From contig CAZOEL010000158.1 in the NCBI GenBank assembly GCA_964578835.1, positions 1 to 6,619 on the forward strand: a DNA stretch of 6,619 bases, written 5' to 3'. Each line of letters starts with the position of its first letter. The first letter of the stretch is position 1. The notes below the pieces were generated by a model. It did not search any database, was not told the origin of the DNA, and saw only the letters and a list, made by a program, of their open reading frames with translations. Positions 5,994 through 6,619 of this stretch are shown here, one piece after another. The stretch comes from CAZOEL01 sp964578835 (GTDB lineage Bacteria > Desulfobacterota > Syntrophobacteria > Syntrophobacterales > Syntrophobacteraceae). Made by a program: the position numbers and the translations under genes.

Positions 5994-6072
5994 CGTCATA
6001 CCGGCGTGTTTTTAGCCGGTATCCAGCCCAGCGTAAAAACTGGATTCCGGCTTGAAGACTGCCGGAATGACG
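5994..6072. repeat. 79-bp double-hairpin intergenic repeat (CCGGC/GCCGG type)
   Basis: Four 12-bp blocks form nested symmetry: CGTCATACCGGC, GCCGGTATCCAG, CTGGATTCCGGC and GCCGGAATGACG. Outer and inner arms of the long palindrome each match at 11 of 12. Each half also folds alone into a perfect 8-bp stem with a 9-nt loop (5998-6022 and 6044-6068). I recognise the GTCATTCCGGC...CTGGATTCCGGC pattern as a common dispersed repeat of deltaproteobacterial and other proteobacterial genomes. It is not coding and lacks a T-run. Confidence 0.7.
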
Positions 6073-6167
6073 TGGGAGTGTTCGAAAATATGTGCTCGGT
6101 TACTTAGCGTTAGCTTTGTTTACTCTGTTCTGTGAACCTGCACTCAGGCTCGGTATGGAATGAAACG

Positions 6168-6209
6168 CCGCTGTGGCCGGGAGAATTCCGCGGCTTCAGC
6201 GGTTTTTTT
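6168..6209 (+). terminator. Strong intrinsic terminator
   Basis: CCGCTG (6168-6173) pairs with CAGCGG (6197-6202). After a 2x2 internal loop GCCG (6176-6179) pairs with CGGC (6191-6194). GGA (6180-6182) then pairs with TCC (6187-6189) past a one-base bulge, closing a 4-nt loop. Seven T residues follow at once (6203-6209). It points along the + strand. It could end the dehydrogenase transcript about 400 bp past its stop, end a small RNA, or act as an attenuator in the leader of the next gene, whose start is 58 nt further on. Its presence argues against starting that gene at ATG 6160. Confidence 0.75.
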
Positions 6210-6244
6210 GTCGTGGGAAAAACGTTTCACGACGAGTTTGTCGT
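6210..6244 (+). promoter_or_regulatory. Mutually exclusive hairpins after the terminator
   Basis: GTCGTG (6210-6215) can pair with CACGAC (6228-6233), with an AAA/TTT extension beyond a GG bulge. The ACGAC at 6229-6233 can instead pair with GTCGT at 6240-6244. Both cannot form together. They lie between the terminator and the ribosome binding site, so a leader-RNA role is possible but unproven. Confidence 0.3.
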
Positions 6245-6255
6245 TACTGAACTGC

Positions 6256-6262
6256 AAAGGGG
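6256..6262 (+). promoter_or_regulatory. Ribosome binding site supporting a GTG start at 6268
   Basis: AAAGGGG ends 5 nt before GTG 6268. ATG 6160 in the same frame has no comparable site, its added residues look unlike a protein N terminus of this family, and a terminator lies within that stretch. Confidence 0.6.
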
Positions 6263-6267
6263 AAAAA

Positions 6268-6619
6268 GTGTGGTCGGGGACGATTAGCAGTGGGATACCG
6301 GCATTCGACAGGGTTATTGAAGGGTTGCGCTGTGGCGACAACGTGGTCTGGCAGGTTGACGACCTGGACAACTACTTGAGGGTTGCGCATCCCTTTGTCA
6401 ATAAAGCCCTCAAGAACGGTCGCGCCGTTGTCTATATGCGTTTTGCGCCCGAACCGCCCCTCCTCGATCCAGACGACCGCATCGCCTTTGAAGAAATCGA
6501 TCCGAGAGACGGCTTTGATTCTTTCAGCGCTCGAGTGAACAAGATCATCGAGGAGAAGGGAACAGAAGTCTTCTATGTTTTCGACAACCTTTCCTCTCTG
6601 GTTGCGGAATGGGCCACGG
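6268..6619 (+). CDS. N-terminal part of a KaiC/RecA-like ATPase-fold protein, probably PEP synthase-related (runs off right edge)
   Basis: At least 117 residues are present, with the 3' end cut by the window. The frame is open from 6268 to the end; TGA at 6133 bounds it upstream. Seen: SSGIPAFDRVIEGLRCGDNVVWQVDD at about 7-32, split as SSGIPAFDRVIEGL and RCGDNVVWQVDD, in the layout of a KaiC-type domain. The place of the Walker A loop is taken by GDNVVWQVDDLDNY, which lacks the GK[ST] signature. Later come VVYMRFAPEPPLL and a Walker B-like strand VFYVFDNLSSL (Asp106). From memory, this degenerate domain occurs at the N terminus of large PEP/pyruvate-binding phosphoenolpyruvate synthase-like proteins in deltaproteobacteria. 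The fusion partner is outside the window, so that assignment is inference. It is separated from glutamate dehydrogenase by repeats and a terminator, hence probably a separate transcription unit. An alternative is a stand-alone KaiC-like regulator. Confidence 0.6.
   Translation, partial: MWSGTISSGIPAFDRVIEGLRCGDNVVWQVDDLDNYLRVAHPFVNKALKNGRAVVYMRFAPEPPLLDPDDRIAFEEIDPRDGFDSFSARVNKIIEEKGTEVFYVFDNLSSLVAEWAT

Larger units (their letters stand above)
5764..6267. other. Gene-free region of repeats and leader signals
   Basis: No credible coding frame is present over these 504 bp. In order it holds a MITE-like element (5768-5964), a double-hairpin repeat (5994-6072), an unassigned stretch (6073-6167) with no clear promoter, an intrinsic terminator (6168-6209) and alternative hairpins (6210-6244) ahead of the last gene. 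Confidence 0.7.

Noticed and set aside
6160..6267. Earlier ATG start for the last gene
   Set aside because: No ribosome binding site, a strong terminator inside the added stretch, and an atypical N-terminal sequence; GTG 6268 has a good Shine-Dalgarno.

Overview
The window reads as bacterial chromosome with moderately high G+C. It most resembles a deltaproteobacterium (Desulfobacterota, possibly Syntrophobacter-like). This rests on protein flavour, on a sigma-54 regulator next to a sigma-54 promoter, and on intergenic inverted repeats of the GTCATTCCGGC and CTCCCTCAGGGAG type. The placement is a judgement from memory, not a search.

Layout: (1) 1-156, a leader with a sigma-70-like promoter. 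(2) 157-3451, a two-gene two-component operon: a membrane histidine kinase with an extracytoplasmic, probably Cache-type sensor, overlapping by 23 bp a full-length NtrC-family sigma-54 activator (receiver, AAA+ with intact GAFTGA, Fis-type HTH). (3) 3452-3764, a gene-free regulatory stretch with a near-consensus sigma-54 promoter (TGGCGC-N5-TTGC). (4) 3765-5763, a likely operon of two small proteins that are paralogs of each other, followed by a hexameric-type glutamate dehydrogenase with all catalytic residues recognisable. (5) 5764-6267, a gene-free stretch with a 197-bp MITE-like element starting 4 bp after the dehydrogenase stop, a 79-bp double-hairpin repeat, and a strong intrinsic terminator. 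(6) 6268 to the right edge, the N-terminal part of a protein with a degenerate KaiC/RecA-like domain, of the kind I recall at the front of some phosphoenolpyruvate synthase-like proteins.

The most interesting reading is one regulatory unit. The kinase senses an unknown signal and phosphorylates the sigma-54 activator. The activator may fire the promoter immediately downstream, which would drive the paralogous small-protein pair together with glutamate dehydrogenase. The small proteins share HFR, a W-x-E-L-Q segment and a terminal IDYARRxCDG signature, and I cannot assign them to a known family. They are candidates for partners or regulators of the dehydrogenase, or for an uncharacterised role in nitrogen or amino-acid metabolism. 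The promoter match, paralogy and enzyme motifs are seen directly; the regulatory link is inference.
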